A stretch of DNA of 64,000 nucleotides from Pseudorasbora parva (lineage: Eukaryota > Chordata > Actinopteri > Cypriniformes > Gobionidae), in assembly GCF_024679245.1 (NCBI RefSeq), contig NC_090182.1, forward strand, positions 36,598,047 to 36,662,046. The letters are read 5' to 3'. A program made the position numbers and the translations under genes. Each line of letters opens with the position of its first letter. Within the stretch, counting starts at the first letter, position 1. This document shows, piece after piece, positions 51,209-61,535 of the stretch. The notes under the pieces are model-generated. The model was not told the origin of the DNA and did not search any database. It saw only the letters and a list, made by a program, of their open reading frames with translations.

Positions 51209-51274
51209 AGTATTATAATTTAAAATAACTGTTTAATAACTTTTTAAAATAATTTAAAATGTGTTCTTTTATAA

Positions 51275-51276
<2 letters not shown>

Positions 51277-51371
<95 letters not shown>

Positions 51372-51421
51372 GTCCGTCCGTCCGTCCGTCCGTCCGTCCG
51401 TCCGTCCGTCCGTCCGTCCGT
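51277..51421. repeat. (CTAT)n(CCGT)n microsatellite
   Basis: About 23 CTAT units followed by about 12 CCGT units. Confidence 0.95.
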
Positions 51422-51699
51422 CTTTATTTCTTTCTAGAACCCTTTAATGAATATGAAGTTGAAGTGAACAGGATTTAAAAATCTATTATAACATTATTCA
51501 TTAATTTAATGTCAATTATACATGTATTTTAATCAATGAAATGTATCCTTGCTGAGTTAAAATTAATACATTTATTTCACAAAAAAATACTGAAACCAAA
51601 CGTTTACATTTTAGTGTAATGTTTTACAGTGAAGTCTTATAATTTAAAATAACTGTTTAATAACTTTTTAAAATAATTTAAAATGTGTTATTTTATAAT

Positions 51700-51720
51700 A
51701 TCTATCTATCTATCTATCTA

Positions 51721-51766
<46 letters not shown>

Positions 51767-51806
51767 CGTCCGTCCGTCCGTCCGTCCGTCCGTCCGTCCG
51801 TCTGTC
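51700..51806. repeat. (CTAT)n(CTGT)n(CCGT)n microsatellite
   Basis: About 6 CTAT, 9 CTGT and 10 CCGT units in that order. Confidence 0.95.
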
Positions 51807-52000
51807 TTTCTAGAACCCTTTAATGAATATGAAGTTGAAGTGAACAGGATTTAAAAATCTATTATAACATTATTCATTAATTTAATGTCAATTATACATG
51901 TATTTTAATCAATGAAATGTATCATTGCTGAGTTAAAATTAATACATTTATTTCACAAAAAAATACTGAAACCAAACGTTTACATTTTAGTGTATTTATG

Positions 52001-52353
52001 TAAATACATGTTCATACATACATCAGCAATATGTGTCCATTGCTGTGTTAAAATAAATCCTCTAGAAAAGCGCATGCCATCTGATATGTTGGTTGATTTA
52101 CATGCAATCTGCAAGCAATCACATCACTGGCTCGAGCTGAATGGCCTCTGCTGATGCTCAACATTTAAATAGACTAAAATCATAAGTGGATTCTGTTATA
52201 GAGCAAGACAATCCATAGGTACTCAAATAGTTTGCAACCATGTTTTATATGTGTTCCCCTTCTGGAGCCAGAAGCCCCCTTCTGAAGCCCTGGTTGAGAT
52301 ATTTTCACTTATCATGATTTAAACAACCCGATCACACATAAATGCGTATAAAT
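52001..52353. other. intergenic, no gene seen
   Basis: No supported feature, except 'aacccgatcacacataaatg' at 52325, a small piece of the dispersed palindromic repeat. Confidence 0.5.
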
Positions 52354-53265
52354 ACAGTCCCTGACAAAAGTCTTGTCGCTTATCTATTTTCTAGAAATAC
52401 CTGATATTAACCTGACTTTTAATTAATTAATTGGTGTTAGAAGTAGCTCATATGAAAAGCTAAAACCCTCTCAAATGATGTTTAATGCACTGAAATAAAT
52501 AATTTTCACAGAATTAAAACAAAAAATATTTATCATTTAATCAAGACAGAAAGGTCAAATTTTGGCAAGACAAAAGTTTTGTCGCCTATGCAGAAATTGA
52601 ACAAATTTACAGCAAATACAAAAATATATCAGCAAATTAAGTTGTGGTGCTGTGAGATTTAGTATCTTGTATGACTTCCATGAGCTTGAAGGACTGCATC
52701 CATGCGGTTTGGCAAGGATTTATACAATTTATTGATGAAGTCATCAGGAATAGCAAAGAAAGCAGTCTTGCATGCCTCCCAGAGTTCATCAATGTTCTTT
52801 GGTTTCGTCTTCCATGCGTCCTCTTTCATCCTACCCCACATATGCTCAATGATGTTCATATCTGGTGACTGGGCTGGCCAATCCTGGAGCATCTTGATCT
52901 TCTTCGCCTTGAGGAACTTTGATGTGGAGATGGAAGTATGCGATGGAGCACCGTCCTGCTGCAGAATTTGGCCTCTTTTATGGTTGGGAATATAAGAGGT
53001 AGCTAAGATATCTTGGTATTTTAGACTATTGATGTTGCCTGCCACCCTGCAGATCTCTCGCACACCCTATACTGGATGTAACCCCAGACCATGATTTTTC
53101 CGCCACCAAACTTCACTGTTTTCTGGGTGAATCTCGGATCCATTCGGGCTCCAGTAGGTCTCCTGCAATATTTGCGGCGACTGTGGTGTAATTCAACAGA
53201 AGATTCATCTGAAAAATCCACCTTCTGCCACTTTTCCAGCGTCCATCCTTTTAGCAGGCCTTTCT
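52354..53265 (-). mobile_element. Tc1-like transposon remnant
   Basis: Begins with a Tc1-type terminal repeat 'acagtccctgacaaaagtct' at 52355. Only one end is present: at about 53265 it fuses to a different repeat, so the N-terminal half and the other end are lost. Confidence 0.88.
52659..53265 (-). pseudogene. Tc1-like transposase, C-terminal two thirds
   Basis: On the minus strand two overlapping frames together cover most of the catalytic domain. The upstream one (about 53265 to 53021) has 'KWQKVDFSDESSVELH' with the first catalytic Asp and 'GGKIMVWGYI'. The downstream one (53063-52659) has 'QQDGAPSHTS' with the second Asp and 'SPDMNIIEHMWGRMKED' with the Glu about 35 residues later, then the usual C-terminal tail. 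So all three acidic residues are present but a frameshift near 53040 separates the first from the others, and the DNA-binding N-terminus is gone. A cut-and-paste transposase relic, not functional. Confidence 0.88.
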
Positions 53266-53502
53266 CTACACTTGAGGACATCACCGCTTTGTGCACATTC
53301 GTCATTCCTTAGCTCCGCCCACACGATACACCTCCAGGCGCTCTGTTTTTTCCGGAAAGACTCGGTACAGCCCATATTTCTTTTATAAATATGATAAAAC
53401 TAAAGACTTTTCGGAGATATGAAGGATGCAATACTACTCTATAGGTACTCAAGATTGACATGAGATTGACTGAAACTGAGTGTTTCACCCCCCCTTTAAC
53501 AT
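53266..53502. mobile_element. partial copy of poly-G/poly-C element
   Basis: Closely matches 48780-49010, same orientation: 'cttgaggac.tcaccgcttt', 'ttccggaaagactcggtaca', 'agacttttcggagatatgaa'. Ends CCCCCCCTTTAA. It keeps the right end only. Confidence 0.88.
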
Positions 53503-54084
53503 GTGCCATCAGAATGACAAGTCCTTGTGTCCTTGTGTACGGATAAGACAGTCAAATTGTTTAGTCATGTTGTCAATAACACAGTTTACTCTGGAGGGAT
53601 GTTCTGTTGGAAACTACGGCTAAAGTTTTGATGACAATTATTGTCAATTATTATTTATTATTATTAAAAGACAGCACTGAATAGCACACACACAGGTGAG
53701 ACTATTCAACAGAGACTCAATATAATACATTTTAATCAACATGACATAAGCAACTGATAGGAAACAACAGAGAATTGCACATAATCATTTGCATGGATGT
53801 ACCAAAGCATTTGTAACTTGTTCAAAGAAACGAGAAACTGCTTTTTTGATGTGCACAAGTGACACAATGATGTGCGAATTGAACAGGTAGTTTTGAGAAG
53901 ATCCGATCCCAGATCCACTTGCTAACTCTTCTGATTATGCATGTTCATTCTGCAGCAGCATTTCTTAAATGCTCACAACAGCTTCTCTGTCTATCTATTG
54001 TATTATATATTGTATCTATTTGCAGTAGCAAGTCCATACTGAACATACTAAAACACCGGCGTAACATTTTTCATGTAATCATGT
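53503..54084. other. intergenic, no gene seen
   Basis: AT-rich. No supported frame. Confidence 0.5.
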
Positions 54085-54340
54085 ACACTGAAAAAAACAA
54101 TCTGTAGAATTTACTCAATTTTTATTTTGCAAGTTTTTGCACGCATTTTTAACACCTAAGGAAATTAAGTAAATTTACTTAACTAAGCTGAGTAAAATTT
54201 CCAAAGTGCACAAAAACATGTAACTTGGCCTGTTAAATTTTATTGAATAATTTTTACTTACAAATTTGATGTAGTTAATATAATTAAGTAAATCTATCGA
54301 CTCTTTTTAATACATTTTACTTGTTTTATACAGTGCTGGT
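54085..54340. mobile_element. probable MITE with CACTG ends
   Basis: 'tacactgaaaaaaacaat' at 54084 and 'ttatacagtgctgg' near 54327 look like the ends of a CACTG-type MITE; the right end is continuous with the tandem repeat below. Confidence 0.45.
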
Positions 54341-54494
54341 TATTACCATAATATTTTATATTAATTTAAATTACTGATCCTTTTAATACATTTTACTTGT
54401 TTTATACAGTGCTGGTTATTACCATAATATTTTATATTAATTTAAATTACTGATCCTTTTAATACATTTTACTTGTTTTATACAGTGCTGGTTA
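54305..54494. repeat. 76-bp tandem repeat, 2.5 units
   Basis: 'cagtgctggttatt' occurs at 54331, 54407 and 54483, an exact 76-bp period; the first two units are almost identical. Confidence 0.93.
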
Positions 54495-54543
54495 TTTTAA
54501 ATTAAATTAAATGTTGCTTTAATAATGTGACAAAATAATACTG

Positions 54544-54859
54544 CACTGTAAAAAATGATTTTATGGCAAAGTAAATAAAACAAAAAAAAATTATGCTTAT
54601 TTTGCTTAGAATAATCTTGTAAAAGTGAAAACTCTAGAGTTTCCACGCATGCGCAGATTCTTTGTTTCAATGCTAGAAAGTCACAAGTGAAATTGACTTG
54701 TCTGTTGGATGTCTAATATTTACAAGTAAAAATTAAGTACATGTTTAGATTTGACTTAATACTCTAAAGTTTTCACTTTTACAAGATTATTCTAAGCGAA
54801 ATATGCATAATTTTTCCTGTTTTATTTACTTTGCCATAAAATCATTTTTTTTACAGTGT
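54544..54859. mobile_element. fold-back MITE with CACTGTAAAAA ends
   Basis: The left arm CACTGTAAAAAATGATTTTA, 'tggcaaagtaaataaaac', 'cttagaataatcttgtaaaa' is matched in reverse complement by the right arm up to 'ttttttttacagtg'. Arms of about 105 bp, loop about 100 bp. No coding. Confidence 0.88.
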
Positions 54860-55359
54860 ACATTTTGATCAGAACAATGCACTGTGGCATTAATTCAGCA
54901 TGAGCAGCTTTTTTCCCAAGCTTCTTCGGCCTGCTTAAATTATTAAAACAAGAAGCTTATCTTAACTTTAATGTTAAATGTATCATGTGAACCATACTTA
55001 TATACAACATGTTATATGCATGTGTGTTTGAGACAGGGGAACACATTGCATTTGGAGCAGATATATGCTGCCCATCATAAATGAAAGCACGAGAATAACA
55101 GGTGTCAGAGGAGAACACCGTAAAAGATAGAAAATATTTGTCTGTATTTGCAATATACGAGCTGCGGGTTCAGCTGCGTGAGATAAACGCTGGCAGTGTG
55201 AATCAGGCTTGTGCACAATTCAGAACTGAATTGAGAATGACTCCTAAATTCCAATTCAATTCTTGAATTTGAATTGGTGTCAAAAACAGGATCTAGAATT
55301 ACAATTTGAATTAAAGGAAGTAGAATTGAAATTTAAGAAAAATTCAAAGAAATTCATAT
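54860..55359. other. intergenic; likely 5' part of a hAT remnant
   Basis: 55200-55350 is full of 'gaattgaattt'-like words, as seen in the flanks of one fish hAT family, and leads straight into the coding fossil at 55364. Earlier bases hold nothing that I recognise. Confidence 0.4.
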
Positions 55360-55363
55360 ACAT

Positions 55364-55510
55364 GTCCTTCTTGCCATAGCAGCTTCATCTGCACCTGTTG
55401 AGAGAATCTTTAGTGTTGCAGGAAAGATCTTCAGAACAGAACGATCCAGACGCAATGTTAAAACATTTGAGGAGCTATTGAAAATTAGATGCATCAGTGT
55501 CGCTCAGTGA
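55364..55510 (+). pseudogene. hAT transposase C-terminal fragment
   Basis: An open plus-strand stretch with no ATG reads VLLAIAASSAPVERIFSVAG, then KIFRTERSRRNVKTFEELLK, then IRCISVAQ and a TGA at 55508. This is the C-terminal dimerisation motif of hAT transposases (typical form 'ASSAPVERVFSTAG...R..L'). It is 48 residues, without the catalytic RNase H-like core, so only the last exon or end of the gene remains. It could be what is left of an element that once supplied transposase to the hAT-like MITEs in this window, but their ends do not show that link. Confidence 0.82.
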
Positions 55511-57920
55511 GTTTTGCATTGGAATTAATGATAACTGCATTTACAACAACTTTGTGTTATTTTATTCCTTTGAAATTAAAATAACATTTGAGGGGTTAAT
55601 TTATTTAAATTGAACATATCTATATTTAAGAATAAAATATGCAGGGTTGAGGAGTGACACTGTACAAATTAATCATGGGTCTTGTAATTTTCACAAAAAA
55701 TAAAATAAGGTGATAATTAAAAATAGTGGTTCAGTGTTATACAGAAATAAAACCAAGAGATACTCTTTCCTAATTTTTTTAAGGAAATGTAAGCAATTTT
55801 GAGGTTTGAATTGAGGAACCGATTAAGCTGATAAAATTAAGGAAAATAAAGTTATTTTAAGAGAATTAGCTCAATTATGCAGTTTTATTTAGAGACACCA
55901 TTGTTAGTTCCCAGAATGCTTTGCATATGGCTGGAAATGGAGATTAATATTGAAATTAGTGTTGTTTAATATGTTCTTGAGTGAAGGGAAACATCTGTTA
56001 ATGGTCTATGTTCAGTTATGTTTTTACATTTGAAAGAATTTCTGTTATGTTAAAGTTTTGACCGTTACCATTGATCAAAAAAACAGAGCTTATGGTTAGG
56101 TTATGATGTGAATAACTGCAAGAATTATGATGAGCAATAACTTTGCTAATGCTAGTGCAATAACAAGTTTGTTTCTACTTGTGCCAGCTTCATTAATTGA
56201 ATAACTGTTGAAAGTCAAATATAAACAGGTCATTTCCATTTACTCTAATATAATAAATCTAATATTATATGATATAAAATTTACTCTAATATATACCAAA
56301 ATCAACTTAAATTGTAAAAGCACATTCCACTAATAAGATTTAATTTATAATAAAAACTACTGAAATATTATCTAATATTGATACCATCATTTTTAAAGTA
56401 GATACTGTGTAATATTTTTACAGTGTAGATGTGTGTAATGAATTTGTTATTACATTACAAAATTAATGTAATTGTTTTATTACTGAGGTAAAATGTGTCA
56501 TTCAATTAGTTACTAATCATATTAAAAGGAAATTTGATAACTTTGATGCTTTGCATTGATAACGTAATCCAAAACCACATTTATAATTGGTAACATATAA
56601 CACTAAGCAATTACATTTCCAAAGTAACCTTCCTAACACTGAATGTATGTGAGATTCAACACATTATTTCTGTGGTGTGACATATATACTGTACTTGTAA
56701 TATACTTGTAATGTTTATATATTACATTAAAAGTTATGTACAGTGACAAAATCACTATTATACATGAACCACATACTGTGGTTCAGACCCACAAGTTAAA
56801 TGTGAAAAGAGACCTGTAGCGCCCAGGAAACATAAAATCGAATAGAATGCAATGTAAGTGAGGGTTGGGGCAAAAGAACCCAGTGAAATTAAATACAACC
56901 CCTCCCCAGGCTAACTTCATCAAGGCTATTGAAATGCATGAGTTGAGAAAGGTCGTTAAATAACTCAGTGGTGAGGCATACTTGGAGCCCATGCAAGGAC
57001 TCAACATTTAGACCAAATACTTTTTGTGTGAGGTTAAAGACGGGGAAACTATTTCCAAGGATGGCTGCCAATTATGTTTTCTTTCATTACATCTTAAATG
57101 CCTCCTTAGTTTTTATTCTGAGCTCAGCTGACAGAAACAATGATGTCTGTAACTTTGGTGAATCCATTAGGTAACAATCGTCTACACTTGTGTGGAGACG
57201 TCCTGCAGCATGCAATGACATGTGAACATGATGGGGTAGAAGGTTAGCTTTTCTAAAGTGCTCTTGGAGGGAGATTATATTTTCATGAAACCCCACAGAC
57301 CCACTTTACATTTTTGTCAATTGAACATTGCCTTTGTTGTCCCTTCTGAGGAATGTCAGCCAGTCCAAAACAGGGTGGGATCTAAATATAAAATATTGAC
57401 TATATTTAAGAAGGTCCTGGTCATGCATTATTCAAATGTTTTTCACTCTTATGTGTCTGATCATAAGTCAAATAACTGTGACAGACTCCTTCAGCCTGTG
57501 GTAACATGCTTCTTTCCAGATTAAAGAAGAGGATTTTAGAGATTAAACGTTCTTTCAGGCATTAAAATGAAATGTGTTTGCATAATTTCTTAAGGTGCCT
57601 CCATTGGGAGCATTATTTTTGTAGAAGAAAAAAAAAACAACAACAAAAAAACCACCACAACAACAACCTCCCACCTTGATAAAATAATTATTAAGATATA
57701 TATGCAGATTACTTCATGCTGATAAATTCAGTTTTCTAAAGTTAGGTTGAAAAAAACATTTTTTTCAAACTGTGTTTTTTGTCTAACCTTAAATCATTAT
57801 TGTAGATTTATAATAATTGTTTTTATTGGGACTATTTCCGGCCATTCTGGTAGGAAGTAGCTCTGGCTGTGATGTTTTTTTTTTCTTCCGGAAGAAGCAT
57901 GCAGTCCTGTTTATCCAAGT
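55511..57920. other. intergenic, no gene seen
   Basis: AT-rich. 'tatttttacagtgtagatg' at 56412 looks like an end of a CACTGTAAAAA-type MITE. The block 56770-57300 is less AT-rich and repeat-free and could be conserved, but frames there (56783-57007 minus, 56968-57174 plus, 57258-57524 plus) have no family likeness. Confidence 0.45.
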
Positions 57921-57946
57921 ATACACTACTGTTCAAAAGTTTTAGA
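57921..57946. repeat. left piece of dispersed repeat split by DIRS
   Basis: 'acactactgttcaaaagttt' is a very common start of a fish repeat whose sequence continues on the far side of the DIRS element at 62742-62940. Confidence 0.7.
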
Positions 57947-58122
57947 TTCCCTATCTCGAGGGAACTTCGAGCTGCGTCAAAACGCTAGGGGACGCCTCTG
58001 CGTGCCATGTCATGAAGCACTTGTGTAATCAGTCCAATAGCGGGACGATACGTCACGGGCGGGTGACGTCATCGACCAGGAAGCTATAAAGCATGCCCGG
58101 ACCAAACAGTCACTAGCTTCTG
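57947..58122 (+). repeat. DIRS left inverted terminal repeat
   Basis: Starts TTCCCTATCTCGAGGGAAC. From about 57966 on it is the reverse complement of the right repeat at 62542-62695 ('ggacgatacgtcacgggcgg', 'gacgtcatcgaccaggaagc', 'tataaagcatgcccggacca'). Contains TATAAAG at about 58085 and two GACGTCA/TACGTCA CRE-like sites that could drive transcription. Confidence 0.92.
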
Positions 58123-58457
58123 TGTCTTCACAAGCGCTCTGTGTGAATTGTATGTCCATTTATTGTGTGTGTTCAAAAAAAAAAAAAAAAGAAAGAAATA
58201 TAGGTGTTGTGTTCCTCCCTGCCCACGTTACATAACGGGTGGGGATACACACGTCCTAATGTGTGATGTGTTTGGGGCTCGAGCATGCCCAGTCAGCTCT
58301 CGAGGGGGTCGGCTGCGAGCATTGCGAGAGACTCCCAATGCGCATATTAAGATCACGCCGGGCACTCTTCGAGGAGAGTGCTTTGGCTCGCGGTCCTCAG
58401 GGCTCGGGTCCCGCTGTCGCTGATCGCAGTTGGATCTAGTGGCGGGGTTAGAGATGG

Positions 58458-58796
58458 GTGATCCCCTATCTCTGCCTTTACCCGCTGGATCTCATGCCTC
58501 AGTTAGCGAGCTGGAAGCACGCTCTGCGGTTTTCTTTCCCTCGCGCTGAGGCACAAACGCAGCAGCACTCCAGCTCCGAGGAACTGGATGTTGTTAGCGC
58601 TGATGATGATCTGCCAAAAGAAAACGACACACACACACTCATAAAAAGAGGTGCTATTGGTGTAACTCGCGCTGTGTCCAGGTTAAGTTTAGACTGGCCG
58701 GCCGAGTGTCAAGAAGTTCGCCAAAAAATAAATAAATATATAAATAAAATAAGAAAGAGAAAGAACAATATAATGGCGAGCAGACAGCATGTTTGA
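58458..58796 (+). pseudogene. DIRS gag-like region
   Basis: A 112-residue frame with 'SSEELDVVSADDD' and 'GVTRAVSRLSLDWPAE', like the N-terminal structural protein of fish DIRS elements. Out of frame with what follows. Interrupted later by A-runs and, after 59264, a (TA)n array. The 65-bp tandem repeats at 58798-58985 lie just downstream. Confidence 0.6.
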
Positions 58797-58797
58797 G

Positions 58798-58985
58798 ATT
58801 ACGAGGGGCTGAATCTAGTGGCTCGGATCTCGCGTTTGCCGAGGCAGCGTGTAGATCACGGATCTACAATATAGATTCTATGACTCGATTGCGGATCTCG
58901 CGCTTGCCGAGGCAGCGTGTAGATTACGGGGTTGAGTCTAGTGGCTCAGATCGCGTGTTTGCCGAGGCATCGCGTAGATTATGGG
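58798..58985. repeat. tandem repeat of about 60-65 bp within DIRS
   Basis: Three degenerate units with 'tctagtggctc', 'gatctcgcgtttgccgaggc' and 'agcgtgtagatcacgg', at about 58810, 58880 and 58935. Confidence 0.8.
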
Positions 58986-59257
58986 TCTGCATCTATCATT
59001 CAGAAAGGGCGACGATGTCTCGTGCGGAAGAGACGCTTGCGAGCTATCTCTCCCCCGAGTCCGCATCGTCACACAGCCCCACAGCTGCCCACAACAAGCC
59101 GGTAAAAAAAAAAAAAAAAAAAAAGTTGGCTTTGGGGGTAGGGCATATTCGGCAGCAGATCAAGCGGCCGCCGGTTTGTATACGGCGGTTGCCCTGCAAG
59201 CATATAAAACAAGCAGACCTGCTGGGGGATATTGATATTGAGATGTGGAATATAAAA

Positions 59258-59375
<118 letters not shown>

Positions 59376-60129
59376 AATAAATCAATCAATCAAAATGTCC
59401 CTCTGGGGCTGTCGGGCGGGGCAGCCTCAGCCGAGTACATCCTTTCTCAAACCTACACCGAGCAAAACAAAGAGAGAGTGTGGCAGCTCGGGGCCCCCCC
59501 GCAGAGAGATCGGGGGTCCGGGCGACGCGCTCAGCCGGGACCTTCCCGTGGTAGGGCGGATCTGAGGGCCGTCCTTACTGCTAGGAAGGCCTCGGCTAAG
59601 AAGTCCTGACGTCAGAGGCACAGGACTTCCGATGGCAGTCCCCTCCGGGAGAGTGCGGCTCGCCGAGGCGCCCGCTCGTTCCCGGTGCCATCGGGGGGGG
59701 GGCGGTCTGCCAACCCTGCCACCGTTGGTGCTTCAGGGCGCGGCGGTCCCCGGCGAACATATATCTCCTTGTCCGCCCGGAAACGTAGCGGCTTGGGGAT
59801 GTTCGCGCCCTCTCGTGAGGGCCCCGGGGCGGTCAGTTCGGTTGCTACCTGCCGGTTATCCGTTACAGGACACCGGGCTGACCACCCAGGAAAATCCAGA
59901 GACCAGCCTCGAGAGGCTGGTTCCCTTAGTAGATTTTCTGGCAGCGTGGAAACTTCTGCCGAATATCTCAGAATGGGTCCTGCTCACATTATAAAAAGGG
60001 TTCGGGTCACACCCACCCGTGTTCAGCAGGGTTACTCCTACGGTAGTAACCCCCAAGCAGCCTCTGGTCATGGAACGAGAGGTACAGACTCTTCTGCGAA
60101 AAGAGGCTATACACGGGTCCCTCCCCTCT

Positions 60130-60880
60130 GCAGAGAGTCGGGCTTTTACAGCCGGTACTTCATAGTTCCAAAGAAGGATGGAGGGTTAAGGCCTATTTTT
60201 AGATCTGCATCAGCTAAACAAAATGCTCACGATAAAACAGATCATGTGTCACGTCAGGTCCGAGGACTGGTGTGTCACAATAGACCTAAAAAATGTATAC
60301 TTCCACATCTCCATCCTTCCGCAGCACAGACAGGTCTTCAGGTTTGCTTTCGGGGGCGAAGCTTACCAGTATTGAGTGCTGCCATTCGGCCTAGCTTAAT
60401 CACCCCACACTTTCACCAAGTGCGTGAATGCAGCTCTGGCTCAGGTGCGACTCCAGGGCATTCGCGTGCTCAACTATATCGATGATTGGCTGGTGTTAGC
60501 ATAGTCGAAACAGTGGGCGTTCAGCATCGAGATGCTGTTCTCGCCCATAGGAGAGTGTTGGGGCTAAGGTTGAACGGAAGAAAAGTGTGCTGGCACCTAT
60601 AAGCTGCAGAGCACTACTTTTCTGGCGGTAGTCTGGGACACGAAAATAATGTCGGCTCGGCTATCCCCTCCCAGGATAAAAACGATCCTGGATACCGTGA
60701 ACCAGATAAAGCTAGGTCAGTCACTCACTGTGAAACACTTTCAGAGAGTGTTAGGGCTGATGACAGCAGTGTCCAACGGGGTACCTTTTGGCCTGCGGTA
60801 CATGAGACCCTTACAGTGGTGGCTCAGAACCAAGGGGTTCTCCCCGAGGGGAAACCCTTTTTTCGCTTGATCAAGGTCAC
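60130..60880 (+). pseudogene. DIRS reverse transcriptase, disrupted
   Basis: Reads 'SGFYSRYFIVPKKDGGLRPI' (about 60133-60192) in one frame; the next conserved block ('IDLKNVYFHISI', about 60279) and the active-site 'LNYIDDWLVL' (60469-60498, the paired Asp at 60481-60486) are in another frame, with in-frame stops between. The thumb-like stretch 'LSPPRIKTILDTVNQIKLGQ' follows at 60661. In live elements the domain copies RNA to DNA. Here it cannot be translated as a whole. Confidence 0.88.
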
Positions 60881-60959
60881 GCGGCGCTGCCTACGTGCCT
60901 TAGTGAAGTGAAAAGATCCTTGGTTCCTTTCCCAAGGTCCAGTTCTGGGGGCTCCTTGT

Positions 60960-61210
60960 CGTCGCGTGACGCTAACGACGGATGCCTCCCTAACGGGCTG
61001 GGGAGCGGTCATGAGTGGCCGCTCGGCCCAAGGTCTGAGCGGCCGTCAGCTCTCCTGGCACATAAACCAGCTGGAGCTGATGGCTGTGTTTCAATCATAT
61101 AAAATCAAACACTTCCTCTCAGACCTGCGGGGCCACCATGTGTTAGTTCGGTCAGACAACACTTCGGTGGTCTCGTATATAAATCACCAGGGGGGGTTGA
61201 GATCGCGTCG
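60960..61210 (+). pseudogene. DIRS RNase H domain, truncated
   Basis: 'LTTDASLTGWGAVMSGRS', 'HINQLELMAVFQSYK' and 'HVLVRSDNTSVVSYINHQGG' show the Asp, Glu and Asp expected for RNase H. Directly after 'LRSRRVTQ' the sequence jumps to a part that in remnant 1 lies about 130 residues further on, so the end of the domain and the following region are deleted. Confidence 0.86.
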
Positions 61211-61219
61211 GGTGACACA

Positions 61220-61504
61220 ATGGTACAGACGTGGCCGAGGCTGCGTCTGTACGCCTTCCCCCCTCTGGCGTTGCTCCCAGGAGTGCTGGAGAACGTCAGC
61301 CGGGACGGGGTTCAGCTTTTATTTGAAGCCCCGCTCTGGCCGGGCCAAGTATGGCTCGCCGACATTATGTCTCTCCTAGAAGGTCCTCCCTGGGAAATCC
61401 CAGTCAGGAGAGATCTTCTTTCGCAGGCCGGGGGGTCAGTCCTGCACCCGCGCCCGGAACTGTGGAAACGGTGGGCTTGGCCCCTGAGGGGGCCCAGTTC
61501 ATAA
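61220..61504 (+). pseudogene. DIRS post-RNase H region
   Basis: 'LRLYAFPPLALLPGVLENVS', then 'EAPLWPGQVWLADIMSLLEG' and 'PPWEIPVRRDLLSQAGGSV' are the conserved linker between RNase H and the recombinase in fish DIRS elements; the same segment in remnant 1 reads 'KYAFPPVSLLAQTL'. Function of the linker is unknown to me. Confidence 0.8.
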
Positions 61505-61535
61505 ACACGGGTCTATCTACTGAGGTGATGAGACT

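Larger units (their letters stand above)
51201..52000. repeat. 424-bp tandem duplication with tetranucleotide arrays
   Basis: The block starting 'tacagtgaagtattataatt' at 51201 starts again at 51625. Flanking sequence in the copies is nearly identical, for example 'tagaaccctttaatgaatat' at 51436 and 51811. Each copy carries a compound array: the first is (CTAT)n then (CCGT)n (51277-51421), the second is a short (CTAT)n, then (CTGT)n, then (CCGT)n (51700-51806). Confidence 0.92.
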
